The notes under the pieces are model-generated. The model was not told the DNA's origin. It worked only from the letters and a program-made list of their open reading frames with translations, and ran no database searches. This document shows positions 23,465 to 34,373 of a stretch of 64,000 nucleotides of DNA, piece after piece. This stretch comes from Enoplolaimus lenunculus (Eukaryota; Nematoda; Enoplea; Enoplida; Thoracostomopsidae), in assembly GCA_030248215.1 (NCBI GenBank), contig JASANG010002050.1, positions 1 through 64,000 of the forward strand, in the 5' to 3' direction. The translations under genes and the position numbers were made by a program. Position 1 is the stretch's first letter. Each line of letters opens with the position of its first letter.

Positions 23465-24409
23465 CAACAGAGGTTTGACTGAAGCCAAATTTAGCCGTAA
23501 TTGGAGTTGGAATTAAATTTTCTTGCCGGCACCAGAATCGAAATGCAAACCGTAATTTAAATGTCACCTCTGTTTACTATGTATTTCAGTCCAATCTGCT
23601 CTACGTTTAAAGACGAAAATTTGTCCTTCATTTTTACTGCGTTTCATTGAATCAATTTAAACATAAATTGTAAACATACAATAAGCTTAGCGTAAAATGT
23701 CGCATAACCGAAATTGCCAAAAGTTTTGCATCGGAATAACACTCGATAAAATTTTCTGGTTGGTTGGATTAGTTCCATCTGGCAAATTGAAATTTCCACA
23801 TTTCACAAGTTGATACCATCTATATATAATATGTTCTGCTGATTTTTTTTTTTGACATTGGTTACCGATACATTTTATAGACTTATTTACGCACTTTCAC
23901 GTGCTGTGAATGTAGATCGTGTTCAAATCTTGCTGCCACTACAGCACAGGGTTCTTTGGGTGTAAGTGTAAGTCGAACATGTGATGTGCGTTGTGCCGCC
24001 ATTGGTTGGCGTGCTCCCTTTGTGTAGTGCCGTGTGTAACGGTGTTGTAGGTGTGTTTTGTTTTCACGTGAACCTGTGGCTGGCTTAGTTAAAACTGTAT
24101 AAAATTATGGCGTTTTGTTTTATTTATGAATTGACAGGTGTATCAATCTCGTCTGCAAATTAAACCGTCGGCTCACTTAAATTTGAGACGAAATTTTAGG
24201 ACTGTGACTGTGATCAGCACAGCATTGAGTTTGGGTTGTTAAAGTAAGAGTAGTTATTAATTTTGAACTAAGTTTGACCTAGAGTAGTAGCCTTTTCTGT
24301 GTTAAAGTCTGTCGGTTTACTGGCTCACCGTTTTTTGTACTGAAACAAGCTCAGGGGTTAAGCATTAAGCCTAAAATCTAAATGGTTTGGAGTGTGATCA
24401 ATGTTATTT

Positions 24410-25075
24410 CTTTACAAAGGAAAATCATTTAGTCAATTGTGCGTGACGGGTTGAACGAAGAACCATAGCAAGCATCTATTCATTGTACTGTGCTTTGTTT
24501 TATTTAAGTGAAATACTGAAACTAACAATTTCATGTTTTGCATTTTTGTCGCTGTGTTTAACTAGTTTAGCAAGAAAACTAAAAATGGAGAAGTTAATGC
24601 GCTTTTTACAGAGAGGTGTCAAATGTATAAGGACGCCTTTTAAAATCGGTATGAGGCCTCTTAGAAACTGAATTTTAAAGCGAACCAATAAAAGCACTGC
24701 CCGTGTTTGCTTCCATGATCCGGGTATTTTCGCCGAAAAATTCCGGGTGTGGGTTTTCGCTTCAAGAAATATCGGGTCCGGGTTTTCACAACAAATCATT
24801 AGCACTGCCCTGCTCCACCGCAAAATTGCAAGAAATATCGGGTCCGGGTTTTCACAACAAATCATTCCGGACCGGGTCTGGGTATTACAAAGCACCCGCA
24901 CAAAATAGCCGAAATAAAAATAGCTTTTATGATTATGAATGTTTAAGAATGGTTGGAATCGTTGAGATGCAGAGACGTGACATATCAGTTTACTTTGTTA
25001 AAAATTCCGGATCTGAATTTTTTTCAGAAAAATCCGGGTCTGGGTATTTATTTTATAATGTTGCTACTCTAGTGT
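24410..25075. mobile_element. hAT-like element, CCCGGA family
   Basis: Contains repeated CGGGTCCGGGTTTTC and TCCGGGT motifs. A 36-base block starting CAAGAAATATCGGGTCCGGG is duplicated at 24763 and 24829 (66-bp period). Shares AAAATCATTTAGTCAATTGT and ATTCTTAA-type interior blocks with the copy at 34374-35498, in opposite orientation. Boundaries are approximate. Confidence 0.55.
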
Positions 25076-25582
25076 AAGGGTCCCTCATGTGTAGGTATGC
25101 GGTCTCTAATTGCGGCCTTGGTGCTTTACATTTATATGTTTATATATCGGTGTTTAGAATGTAAACGCTTCAATAGCAAATTGTTATAGTCTTGCGTGTT
25201 TGCTTTTTAGCGGATAAATAATTATAAATTTTTACTGTTAGTGTTACGGTCACGTAGTTTAACCTTAGAGTGGGTAAAGACTGTGTGTAGTGCGTGCGTA
25301 ATTATGATTCACAAGTTTAGTTTTCTGTCCGGGCGCAAAGTAGAATTGAATTTTATTGAAAAAGACTACATATGTCCGAAATTAGCAAATATATCTGAGA
25401 TTAGTTTCAATGGATTTTGACCAAGAAGATTGAAAGAGTAGCCATTGATTATTGCCGACTAGCATGTTTAGTGAGTAGGAATGCAAAAACAAGATGAAAA
25501 TTAAACTAGCATGAATTGCAAGAATTCAATGTGGGACACAATGGACGATTTCTAAGCGTTTGACCTGTAAAGCTTTTTTCAG

Positions 25583-25672
25583 GACGGCAAACGAGTGGAA
25601 GATTTGTTTGTTGGTTTGCAAGATGGCCATAAACTTATTTCGTTGCTCGAAGTCTTGTCCGGTACTAATTTG
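25583..25672 (+). CDS. vab-10: Spectraplakin exon 3 (CH1)
   Basis: Encodes 30 residues including VEDLFVGLQDGHKLISLLEV and LSGTNL, the core actin-binding segment of CH1 (family: DLRDGHNLISLLEVLSG). Acceptor TTTTTTCAG, donor TTG|GTAAGA, phase 0-0. Confidence 0.95.
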
Positions 25673-25822
25673 GTAAGAACTGTCATGTTAAATTATCACA
25701 TTGGATGCATTTATCGCAGCTGTCATCCACCAGTTTAGATTGTGTATTCATTTGAATTAATAATCCTATTATTTAATCTGGTATCTGTAATTTAATGCAA
25801 AAGTTGTAATTAACGGTTTCAG

Positions 25823-25900
25823 CCAATCGAACGTGGTAAAATGCGGTTTCACAAACTCCAAAATGTGCAAACGTGCCTTGAATTTATGGAAAGACGCAAC
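25823..25900 (+). CDS. vab-10: Spectraplakin exon 4 (CH1)
   Basis: Encodes 26 residues, RGKMRFHKLQNVQTCLEFM and flanks, matching the family's MRFHRLQNVQIALDFL helix. Phase 0-0, donor AAC|GTGAGT. Confidence 0.95.
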
Positions 25901-26181
25901 GTGAGTATGCTTTGTTTTGTATTCTCATAAGTATTTGTCTCTGAACAAGGTTTGCCCGGCGTTTGCGTAATGCATGATTGCAAACTTTAGAACATAATCT
26001 CATAATCTGCCAAATTGAGGAATATTACGAAAGATTGATCTAATATATTACTAAAGTGCAGACTCCTGTACCAGGGTTTTCTAAATGTGGTTGTTTGACA
26101 CTGGTATGTAATAACAAAAGAAGGAAGTCCAGTAGTCATTTTGAACAGTTGCTGTTGTCGATATGCGCAAACTACCTACAT

Positions 26182-26536
26182 CAGGGTGCATCCGGAATTA
26201 CAACTTACCGGAACAGGAACCGGAAAGTGAAAAATGCATTTCACCAAAAATTTCATTTAAATCTTATTTTTTGCTCTATTATTTGTGAAATAACCTTAGT
26301 CGAACATATGTATTTATTTTATTTGTTGTATTTTAGATTTTCATCATCGACTGAAGTGAAGTCCACCATCAATGGCTTATATTCGGAGTACAAGTGGCTT
26401 TCTAAAGAGATTCTTAAAAATTAGCAAAGTTAAGAAAACGGCCAAATTATAACACCGGAATTTTTAAACCCCGGTAAAAATTTACCGGAACCGGAAGGTG
26501 AAAAAATGCCGGAACCGGAATTCCGATTGCACCCTG
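26182..26536 (+). mobile_element. hAT-like MITE, CCGGAA family, copy D
   Basis: 355 bp inside the intron between exons 4 and 5. Starts CAGGGTGCATCCGGAATTAC, ends TTCCGATTGCACCCTG. The 8-bp duplication ACCTACAT on both sides is perfect. It makes up half of this 722-bp intron. Confidence 0.92.
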
Positions 26537-26622
26537 ACCTACATAGTTCTTTAATGTATTTTTGCTGATTTTAATTTTATAGTATTGTGCAGTGTTGATT
26601 TTTGAAGTTTGTTTTGTTACAG

Positions 26623-26715
26623 ATCAAAATTGTGAACATTTTCCCGAAAGACATTGTAGACGGCAATCCAAAACTGATTTTGGGTCTCATTTGGACAATT
26701 ATTCTACATTTTCAA
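26623..26715 (+). CDS. vab-10: Spectraplakin exon 5 (end of CH1)
   Basis: Encodes 31 residues, including [20 protein letters not shown], the invariant last helix of CH1 in spectraplakins. Phase 0-0, donor CAA|GTAAGT. Confidence 0.96.
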
Positions 26716-27048
26716 GTAAGTGCTGTCGGATAAGTCGTTTCAATTCGCATAGTGTGGACCTATGTTATGTTTGACAGGTTTAGTCTAATATTTTATCATG
26801 TGAGTTTAATCGCACTAAAGTCTAGAGCATAACTTTTCGACCGTCTACCATTGTTTACTAATTTAGTCAAGACCTAGCAATCTTGTTAGAAAACATGACA
26901 AGAAACACGCTGCTCAAGCCTGAAACTTCTCTTTGGTGATAGCAGCGGACATTTAGGATATCCGAAATACGTACGTTTCGCTTGGTTCTGGTGCGGTAAG
27001 GCGCGGAACAATTTGTAGTATTGAACCTACTAAGCTTTGTTGGTTTAG

Positions 27049-27212
27049 GTTTCTGAAAAATGGGCAGGCGCAGAGACGGGACTATCGGCAAAAGACGCAT
27101 TACTAGACTGGGCAAAACGTGTGACTCGCGGTTATCCGGATGTCGATATTCGCAATTTTACAACGTCTTGGCGAGATGGGCTTGCATTCAATGCCATTTT
27201 GCATAGATATTG
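27049..27212 (+). CDS. vab-10: Spectraplakin exon 6 (CH2)
   Basis: Encodes 54 residues plus two bases, with LSAKDALLDWAKRVTRGYPD and SWRDGLAFNAILHRY. This matches the SAKEKLLLWTQKVT and W.DG..FNA.IHRY motifs of CH2. Donor TATTG|GTGAGA, phase 2. Confidence 0.94.
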
Positions 27213-27900
27213 GTGAGATAACGCTCGGTGTTTTTCAGAAGTTGTGCGTTGCCTCATACAACGTCAAAACCAAAACATGTACTCTCAGTGAACCTCCTTC
27301 AGTTTTTCGTAGGATTTCTACAGCCACGTGGGTAATTGCTGGGTTTCTGAAATTTTAACTGAAGTTTTGCTTAATATGGCAGAGCTGGTAGTCTGTAATT
27401 TACTAAACTTGATTAGTGACTTAACTACATATTTGCTTAATTACCTACGCTTTTAGAAATGATAAATTGGCTAAGTATATGCTCAGTAAATGCTTAAGTA
27501 TGAAGTCGCACTAAAGTTTGGTTTTAGAAACCCATTCAATGATAGAAATTTTGCCAGCATTGTTTTCGTACACCACGGTGCTAGATAGTAATTTGTTGAT
27601 AATCATTCTGCATGCAGTCAGCCAAAGTTTAACTTGTCAAACCAATCGAAAAATTATGCGCTTCGCGCGATATTTTTGCGGCAAATTGTACAAAACTACT
27701 GTAATGGCAGTGTTTAACTTTAAAACTTAATTAACGCGTGTCATTACTAGTATTTTTGCTATCCGGTTACATTCTGGCTATAACTAGGTGTGATACATCA
27801 TATTATTCCAATACCGTGCACGATTTTATACACTTTTGATTCATTGTTTAGTATATCAGTAACGATACAAGCGTGATGGTTTTTATGAATAAAATTTAAG

Positions 27901-28019
27901 CCCAGAAATAGTAAATTGGAAAAATGTTCATCGCCGATTGCGCACTAACGAACGGCTCCGAGTCGCATTTGACACAGCGGACCGCGAGTTTGGAGTTACA
28001 CAGCTGTTAGATCCTGAAG
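27901..28019 (+). CDS. vab-10: Spectraplakin exon 7 (CH2)
   Basis: Encodes the CPEIVNWKNV to LLDPE part of CH2. The acceptor must be AATTTAAG|CCC rather than the nearby CCCAG|AAA: only the former keeps phase 2 and restores PEIVNW (family RPDLVDM). Ends in phase 1. Confidence 0.9.
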
Positions 28020-28153
28020 GTGAGTGGCATAAGTTTTGAGCCTTTTAGCATATTACATACGTAGTAAATTTTTCAAGATTCTATTTATTTGGAAATCATA
28101 CTACACTCTTTTGAAACAGTAAAAACGTTTTGTTTTCTAATTTCTGATTTTAG

Positions 28154-28245
28154 ATGTAGATGTGGCGCAACCGGATGAAAAATCAGTCGTCACATACGTT
28201 TCATCGCTTTACGACGCGCTACCACAAGAATTTCAAGCAACTAAA
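28154..28245 (+). CDS. vab-10: Spectraplakin exon 8 (end of CH2)
   Basis: Encodes [20 protein letters not shown] and DALPQEF, the diagnostic C-terminal signature of spectraplakin CH2 (family DVDVPSPDEKSVITYVSS). Phase 1 in, 0 out. Confidence 0.97.
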
Positions 28246-28515
28246 GTAAGTGAAAACGCGGTTGCAAGAGCGTGTTTAATTTGTTTACAGCAGGTACCAT
28301 GGGATATGGAAAAACCAAAGTGGACTATTACAATGCGACGAGAGCCGACTGTCAACAACATGTTTATGAATTATTAGTTTTTTTTATGATGCTGCATGAT
28401 GTAGTTAATATTCACGATTGATTAAGCAATCCCGGGAATTTACTGTGTGACGGGGCCATCCTTGAAAGTTTATGCGTAAACTTTAAAACTCACCGCAAAG
28501 CTTTTTATGTTTTAG

Positions 28516-28728
28516 TATGAATCTGATATGTCGGAATACCGGATACGTGCACGAGACTGGCTAATGTGGGTGAAGCAGGCAACATCATCGATGAATGATC
28601 GCTCATTTCCCACTCATTCTCTCGAGTTGAAACGACTCACTAGTGAACTTGATGCTTTCAAGACAGAGCAGATCGCAACGAAATTGGATGAAAAGAATGT
28701 TCTTGTGCACACTTATACCCGACTTTTG
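28516..28728 (+). CDS. vab-10: Spectraplakin exon 9 (plakin domain start)
   Basis: 71 residues. The piece SMNDRSFPTHSLELKRL matches the IMSDRSFPNNPVELKAL motif that opens the plakin domain in the family. Phase 0-0, donor TTG|GTGAGT. Confidence 0.93.
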
Positions 28729-29191
28729 GTGAGTTGCTTAGTGGTGATTGTTCAGTTATGTCGGAGCGTTTATGCGGTGGAAAAGTAATATATTTTGCAA
28801 TAATCTTATTAATTTACATAGTATAATATATACAATATATTGCACAGTTTCATGAGTGTTGTGTACCCCATAGCGCACAGTTACACTTTATATGGTGGGT
28901 GTCGTATAATGCGCTGTTAGACCTTAAATGCTTTTACATGCTAAATAAGCTTGTATTGTTGCTTGTTTTGACACCTATATAATAACTTTGTGCATGTACA
29001 TGGTGAGACCAAACACCTGTTACAAAAGTCTTATTGTATTTTAGTGCAGCGTTTATTATTTAAGAGCGAACTTCAAACTCGAAGGTAGTGTGAAATCATG
29101 AGTGTTTTACAGCCAATTATCTGTGCTTTCTGAATTTCTCATTGATTCTCAAAAATCGTAGATCATAGTTTTAATGTAGTAATTATTTCAG

Positions 29192-29308
29192 GAAATTTTT
29201 GGCGACACTCAGTTTTGGTGCATTGAGGAGGAGCTTACCTCTGAAAACTTAGATCGAGCTTGGAACAAGTTGTTGCGGTCGTTGGAAGATAGAAGTTACT
29301 CAATAAAT
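29192..29308 (+). CDS. vab-10: Spectraplakin exon 10 (plakin domain)
   Basis: 39 residues. LTSENLDRAWNKLLRSLEDR matches the EKEWGKLIIAMLERE helix of spectrin-like repeats. Donor is the weaker AAT|GTGCGT. Phase 0-0. Confidence 0.88.
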
Positions 29309-29764
29309 GTGCGTTGTAGACAATAATTCTTCCACATTATTGCTGCAGTCGTTTATAAGCTTGGTGGCAAAATGACAGCCGTATTGGCATTGTAATTTTG
29401 TTTGTAGGTTTTCTGTAAACTGGACTGTTTGAGAGTTTTCGGAATATTTTCTGTAGTTTTGACTACTGGCTAGTGATTTAGATAACACTTGGTTTGAGAA
29501 ACAGTATTTGTCACGTATAAGACTGAACACAAATGGGAGTTAGTCAAAGTTTGCAAGTAACATGCAGGGAATGACGCTGAATCGACACTGTTAAATTTGA
29601 GCCGCCAAATTATGCACAGAAATCTGTTAGGTTAAATGTTGTAACAGCTTTTTTTATATATTGACATTGTTCCGGTGTAGCAAGGAATTCAGGTGAGTGT
29701 ACGTGGGTCATACATTAAATTAGGCCATTTGCATTTCGAATACGACTCTCTGTTATGCTTGCAG

Positions 29765-29872
29765 GACCATAGTGTAAAACAGTCAGCGTCGCAAGAATTG
29801 GCGACACGCCTTCACTTACAAATTACAGAAATTTCGGAACAACTGGATTCGATTGAGATCCGAATCAAAGAG
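29765..29872 (+). CDS. vab-10: Spectraplakin exon 11 (plakin domain)
   Basis: 36 residues, helical (LATRLHLQITEISEQLDSIE), in the position of the family's RLEMLQQIANRV helix. Donor GAG|GTTGGT is atypical. Phase 0-0. Confidence 0.8.
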
Positions 29873-29920
29873 GTTGGTTTTTGTTGACATCATGAGTTAA
29901 ATTTAAATTTGTTAACTGAA

Positions 29921-29936
29921 TAATAATAATAATAAG

Positions 29937-29971
<35 letters not shown>

Positions 29972-29998
29972 AGTAATATTATTATTCTTATTATTGTT
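29921..29998. repeat. AT-rich trinucleotide palindrome
   Basis: A (TAA)n run followed by its mirror (TTA)n, with a matching interruption on each side (AAGAATAA and TTATTCTT). The arms are about 35 bases and can form a long hairpin. Intronic. Confidence 0.9.
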
Positions 29999-30315
29999 AT
30001 GTTAGCTGGACTCTTCATAATTGGCAGTCTTGTTGCTTGCAACAGGCAGGTATATTGTATATAATATGCTGCACCGGTGACATGGTGTTATTTCGCAATG
30101 CAGTTGCCTGTTGCTTGATGTTTTGCAAATTTTGCAGCGCGCTGTTTTGCGGCTAACTACAAACTGGCCAGTAAGTGGTGCTGAAGTTGTACAATATTCT
30201 GTTGTTTTTATTGGAAGATTTCGCATTAAACTGGATGTACAAATCTGGATGCACAAATAAGTGTTTGCTATGGGTAAATATTTTATGGAAACGTTTATGA
30301 ATATAATGTTTACAG

Positions 30316-30479
30316 ATTGAAACTAAAATAACGACAACGTCTACATCCGATGCGAAACACATTATTAACGATATTTTGTTGAAGTTGAACGACTGTAAAG
30401 ATAAAATTAACCGATGTTTCAATGATGCAACTAAGATGAAAGAATTTGGTTCGTCGTTGGCAAATCAATACCTTAAACA
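30316..30479 (+). CDS. vab-10: Spectraplakin exon 12 (plakin domain)
   Basis: 54 residues plus two bases, rich in helix-forming residues (AKHIINDILLKLNDCKDKIN). Ends AAACA|GTGAGT in phase 2, which sets the frame for the 40-nt exon 13. Confidence 0.88.
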
Positions 30480-30778
30480 GTGAGTATGATTTTGTAAAAA
30501 AGTTTTTTTACTTGATATTTTACTTGCTTTAATCTAAATAGATTTTAGTTAGTAGAGCTTAGGATTTATTGGTTAACCAATTTTCTACGTGATCGTCTTA
30601 ATGTTTTGATCAAGCTTTTTGCACAACTAACGTGTAAGACTGGTTTTCAAATTATACCCGCAACATTATAATAATTCATCAGGATAACGCGTGTTGAATG
30701 AATGGTATTATGACGATTTTGGTTGAACATTAATGTGCTTCCATAATCTGCTCTCGTTATTACAGTTAATTCATACGC

Positions 30779-31260
30779 AGTGGTGGATAACGCAATTAAA
30801 AGTTTGCGTTTAGGTCTTTTATCAACGCCAGGAAGTTTGCGTTATTTTGTTAGTCATTGGCAGGATTTCACAACGTACTTTAGTATTTACTTAAGTTTTA
30901 CTTAAGTAATTACTTAAATCACCGACCTAAGGAAATACTTAACTTTTCGAACAAAACAGATAAATGCAAAACGTGAGCCGTTGTCATAATAAAAATAATA
31001 GTTTTGCTTCATATTAAGGAGGCGCCATAAGTTTATAATTTTAGTTAAATTAAAGATTGTATGTCTGAGATGTTAGTCTCTAATATATTATCAAATTTAG
31101 GCAGCGACTTAAGTATTTGCTTAACTTAAGCCAGCTTTTAAGACGGCGAAATAATTAGGTAATTACATATTTAGCACGTACATGTCCTAAGTGGTACTTA
31201 AGTACGTATGATTTCAGAAACTTAATTACTCATTACGTAGTTAAAAATAATCTGTTAGAT
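30779..31260. mobile_element. Possible hAT-like relic with ACTTAA repeats
   Basis: Starts CAGTGGTGGATAACGCAATT. Many TACTTAAGT/ACTTAAGTAA motifs lie at 30880-30940 and 31110-31215. The arrangement resembles the hexamer-bearing elements elsewhere in the window, but no paired ends or duplication were found. Confidence 0.3.
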
Positions 31261-32709
31261 TGTATTTAAAACGCTTTCTGCAATAAGAAAGATTCTATAT
31301 AATAATAACGACAACACATCTTTGTGTGGCAGCGACTAATTTGTTGGTTTTTAAACGAAATGTATCAAAATTTTAGTTTGTTTTTTCTTTCTTTCTCTAT
31401 TTTCTCAAATGTTTTGCCGGCTTCTTTTTTGTTGATGTTTGCTCAAGGTGAAGTCAGTATTGCAAAGCCATCTTTTTTGTTCAAGGACGTTCCGATTTTT
31501 TTCTGTTGCTGTTCTATGTATGTTGTGATAAACTATTGTTATTTCTTTGTGTTGTTGTACATTGTGTGAACGGAAGCGGTGCTGTTGAGGTGACCTTTAT
31601 TGAAGTTTGTCCCGAATTTGATTCAGTGTCGCTGGTCGCATCTGTTGTATAAGCACATTAAAGTTGTTTGTGATAATATTCCAATTTTTGCCTTTTTCAG
31701 ATCATACGCAGTAATTGTCTTATTTAAACCTTTAAATAGTTATGCTTGTCGACCTAAACAACATTACACTTCACCGATGCTTTACGAAAAAATATCTCAG
31801 GAAGGGCAATGTCATGTTTGGCTAAGGTGGGATACTAATCGTCTCAAACCTATACGTAATTCATTACCGACCCGTTTAGGTTTTGCTAGCTTGCGGTAAA
31901 TTTGCGCGGCAATAGAGCGGCTAATAAACCATTGCTTTACCCGACCGTATAAGATTGTAAACATATTACTAGATGATACGTAAAATTATATTTTAATAAA
32001 GATTCCAATGCAACGTCGTGGTTTTCGTGAAAGTTTGCTGGTGACTTTTGTGTTGTGTTTCCTTACGCTATACATTATCAAATGTTGTGCGTTCAAGGTT
32101 AATTGTACTGCGCATGCGGCAATAAAAGCAGAGTAATACACTGAAACATCAACAGCATAATGTAATTACATATTGTTGAAGCGTGGAGATTGCTGCCCAA
32201 CTTCAATACTTGTTATCTAATGTATAAGTAATTCCATTGACGACTCTTCTTCATTCTTGCTTAACCTGTCTTTCAGTTTGTGCTGGATAAATTCAAAGAT
32301 TAGTTTGGCGGATACACGACTAGAAGCTGAATAGTGGATTTTTTACACAAACCGAATGCTAACTGTACTGAAATGTCGTGCACAGTTTGAAGTGTTTAAT
32401 TCGCGCAAAACTAAATGTTCATTGAATTAAAATTATGTGCTAGCGTAGGGGTTTTTTAATTTAGTTCAATGTAGAAACTTACAGTTGTTTTGAAAAGCTG
32501 TTTTATAAGTATTTGGGACCACAAGTGTAAATTTCCGTTAAACACTATATAAATGTGTTGCTGATACAGCTATAGGATATGGATGTTGTTTTTTGCGGAG
32601 TATTAAACCGGATCCGTATAGTTGTTCGTATTCTGAGAGCAACCAAGAAATGTGAACAAATGACATCAATAGTGTAGGTTCTACAAATATACATGCGCAG
32701 AATGTTCGC

Positions 32710-32785
32710 AGCTGAGCCGAGAGAGCGTGAATCAAGGATTAACGCGCTTTGATATAGCGTGACAGTTATGAGTTTGAACCCCAGT
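32710..32785 (+). repeat. tRNA-like segment, possible SINE head
   Basis: GCTGAGCCGAGAGAGCGTG resembles a Pol III A box of Leu/Ser-type tRNAs. TGAGTTTGAACCCC about 55 bases later resembles a B box. A CA repeat follows. No complete cloverleaf, so a tRNA-derived SINE fragment is more likely than a gene. Confidence 0.3.
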
Positions 32786-33249
32786 AAGCACACACACACA
32801 CCTCGTTGCCAGTTGCAGGCACACCGAATGATTCTGTCATCTTGGTTTAGCCTAGCCAACTACTCATCGCGCATCTTAAGCATTTCGGAATCATTTTCAG
32901 TTGCATTTTGTGCGTATGTATGTATGTACCTTCTGATTTTTCGCTTTACTGATTACGGTGGTTATTACGATTTTAGAAAATTAAACAGTTCGTGGACAAT
33001 TTTATTGTATTTTGTTATCGCTCTTTTTTGTAATGATAACACTTTTTTTTCTACGAGTGCATGTGTAATAAGTTTCAATCTTACACCACAGTATTTTTTC
33101 ATTCAATTTTACAGTTTTGAGACGTAATTTGTGTTTACAGTTTGTTCGAATTGACCATTTCGTTCACCGACATGAGAACATTTTTGTGTGGTTGCGTATA
33201 GAAATATTTTGTTGTTCCTGAACGCGCTGTCGTCAAAAGCGGTGATAAT

Positions 33250-34100
33250 GTGGGCGATGGGGCGCCCCCCCCCACATTGATCCGACCCGACGAAAGTTTT
33301 TTGGCCTGATTTCTAAGTTTCGGTCGGTGTTCTGAAAAAATGTTAAAAAAATTTGCGCTTCATGCATATTAACTAGGCACCGTTTATGGTTGCATTTTCA
33401 GCGTGTAATCAATTAGTTTTGAAACTTAGCCCTGTCAAAAAAGTAGGCTGATTGCAGAGTTTTTTCGGATATCCCCCAGTCGGCGTTTGCCCAAAAATGG
33501 GATGGATTTTGAAAATTGGTACATATTTGAGCTTCTCGGTCATTTCACGACCAGTTTGAATCTTTGATAAATATGAGTTTTAAGGTCCCAAGGAGCAAGG
33601 TCCCCATTTATGACTCAAAATTTTTTGTTAAAAAGTTAGACGATTAATATACCATTCGATGCAGCCTGCGGAGCTGAGTTCATCTGTGTTAATTTTTCCA
33701 CAGTCCAACCTCTGGTTAACGATTTGGAGTCAGATACTGATTTGGCACGTTCTGTGACCCGAACTGGTTAGCCAGACTTCTGATTGCCCAAAATTTAACA
33801 CAATTGGACTCAACTACGCTGGCTGTGTCGAATGGTATATAATTTGTCTATCTTTTTAACAAAAAAATTTGAGTCCCAAGTAGCGCCCTTGGATTTTGGG
33901 ACCTTAAAAAACCAAATTTTTCAAAAATTCAAATTTGGCCGAGAAGTGACCTTGGTAGGTTATGAGAAACTCAAATATGTAACAATTTTCAAAATCCAGG
34001 CATTTTTGGCAAACAACGGCTGGGAGAAAACAGAAAAGACCATAAAAATACGGCATGTGCCCCTTTCCCTTAGGTTATTCATATCATCGCCCCTGGCTGT
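33250..34100. repeat. Long foldback (inverted repeat) element
   Basis: Two diverged arms lie head to head around 33740. For example TTTTTTGTTAAAAAGTTAGACG and CATTCGATGCAGC at 33620-33665 face CTGTGTCGAATGGTATA and CTTTTTAACAAAAAAATTTGAG at 33825-33875. Also TGGATTTTGAAAATTGGTAC near 33510 faces CAATTTTCAAAATCCAG near 33985. The outer ends (ATGTGGGCGATGGGGCG, ATCATCGCCCC) also pair. The family is unknown. Confidence 0.75.
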
Positions 34101-34373
34101 CGTTTGTGCTTGTGTCGTGCGTATGTGTTCTTGAGCAGTTTTCAGGATCAAACAAACTAAAAAGTTTTCAGTGCAACACAGACTAAGGATTGTGCTATAC
34201 TTTTCTGCGCTGCACTACGCCGCGCAGCGTCGTCCGCCGCCGTACGTCGCAGCACGAAACCAGACAGACGACGCCTTTCGATGTCTAAAATACTTTCACT
34301 ATTTAATTTTCGCTACATACTCGAAGCAAATATGCTTCGGCAAAACTTACTCTGTGACATTTTTGTTTTGATG

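Larger units (their letters stand above)
21899..25582 (+). other. Intron 2
   Basis: 3.7 kb. Contains a GGATCC-family element (22962-23464) and a CCCGGA-family element (24410-25075). No further exon recognised. Confidence 0.5.

Noticed and set aside
9985-26536. CCGGAA arrays as simple microsatellites or a CpG-type regulatory island
   Set aside because: They always lie at fixed positions inside paired inverted ends with 8-bp duplications, so they belong to mobile elements.
31600-31899. 99-codon open frame after a TTTTTCAG acceptor as a possible plakin exon
   Set aside because: Phase could fit exon 12, but the protein shows no spectrin-repeat or plakin similarity and ends in a stop. The 40-nt exon at 38326 gives the conserved helix and restores the frame.
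32759-33127. 122-codon hydrophobic open frame as a membrane-protein gene
   Set aside because: It overlaps a tRNA-like segment and CA repeat. The hydrophobicity follows from T-rich intron sequence, with no family signature or splice context.
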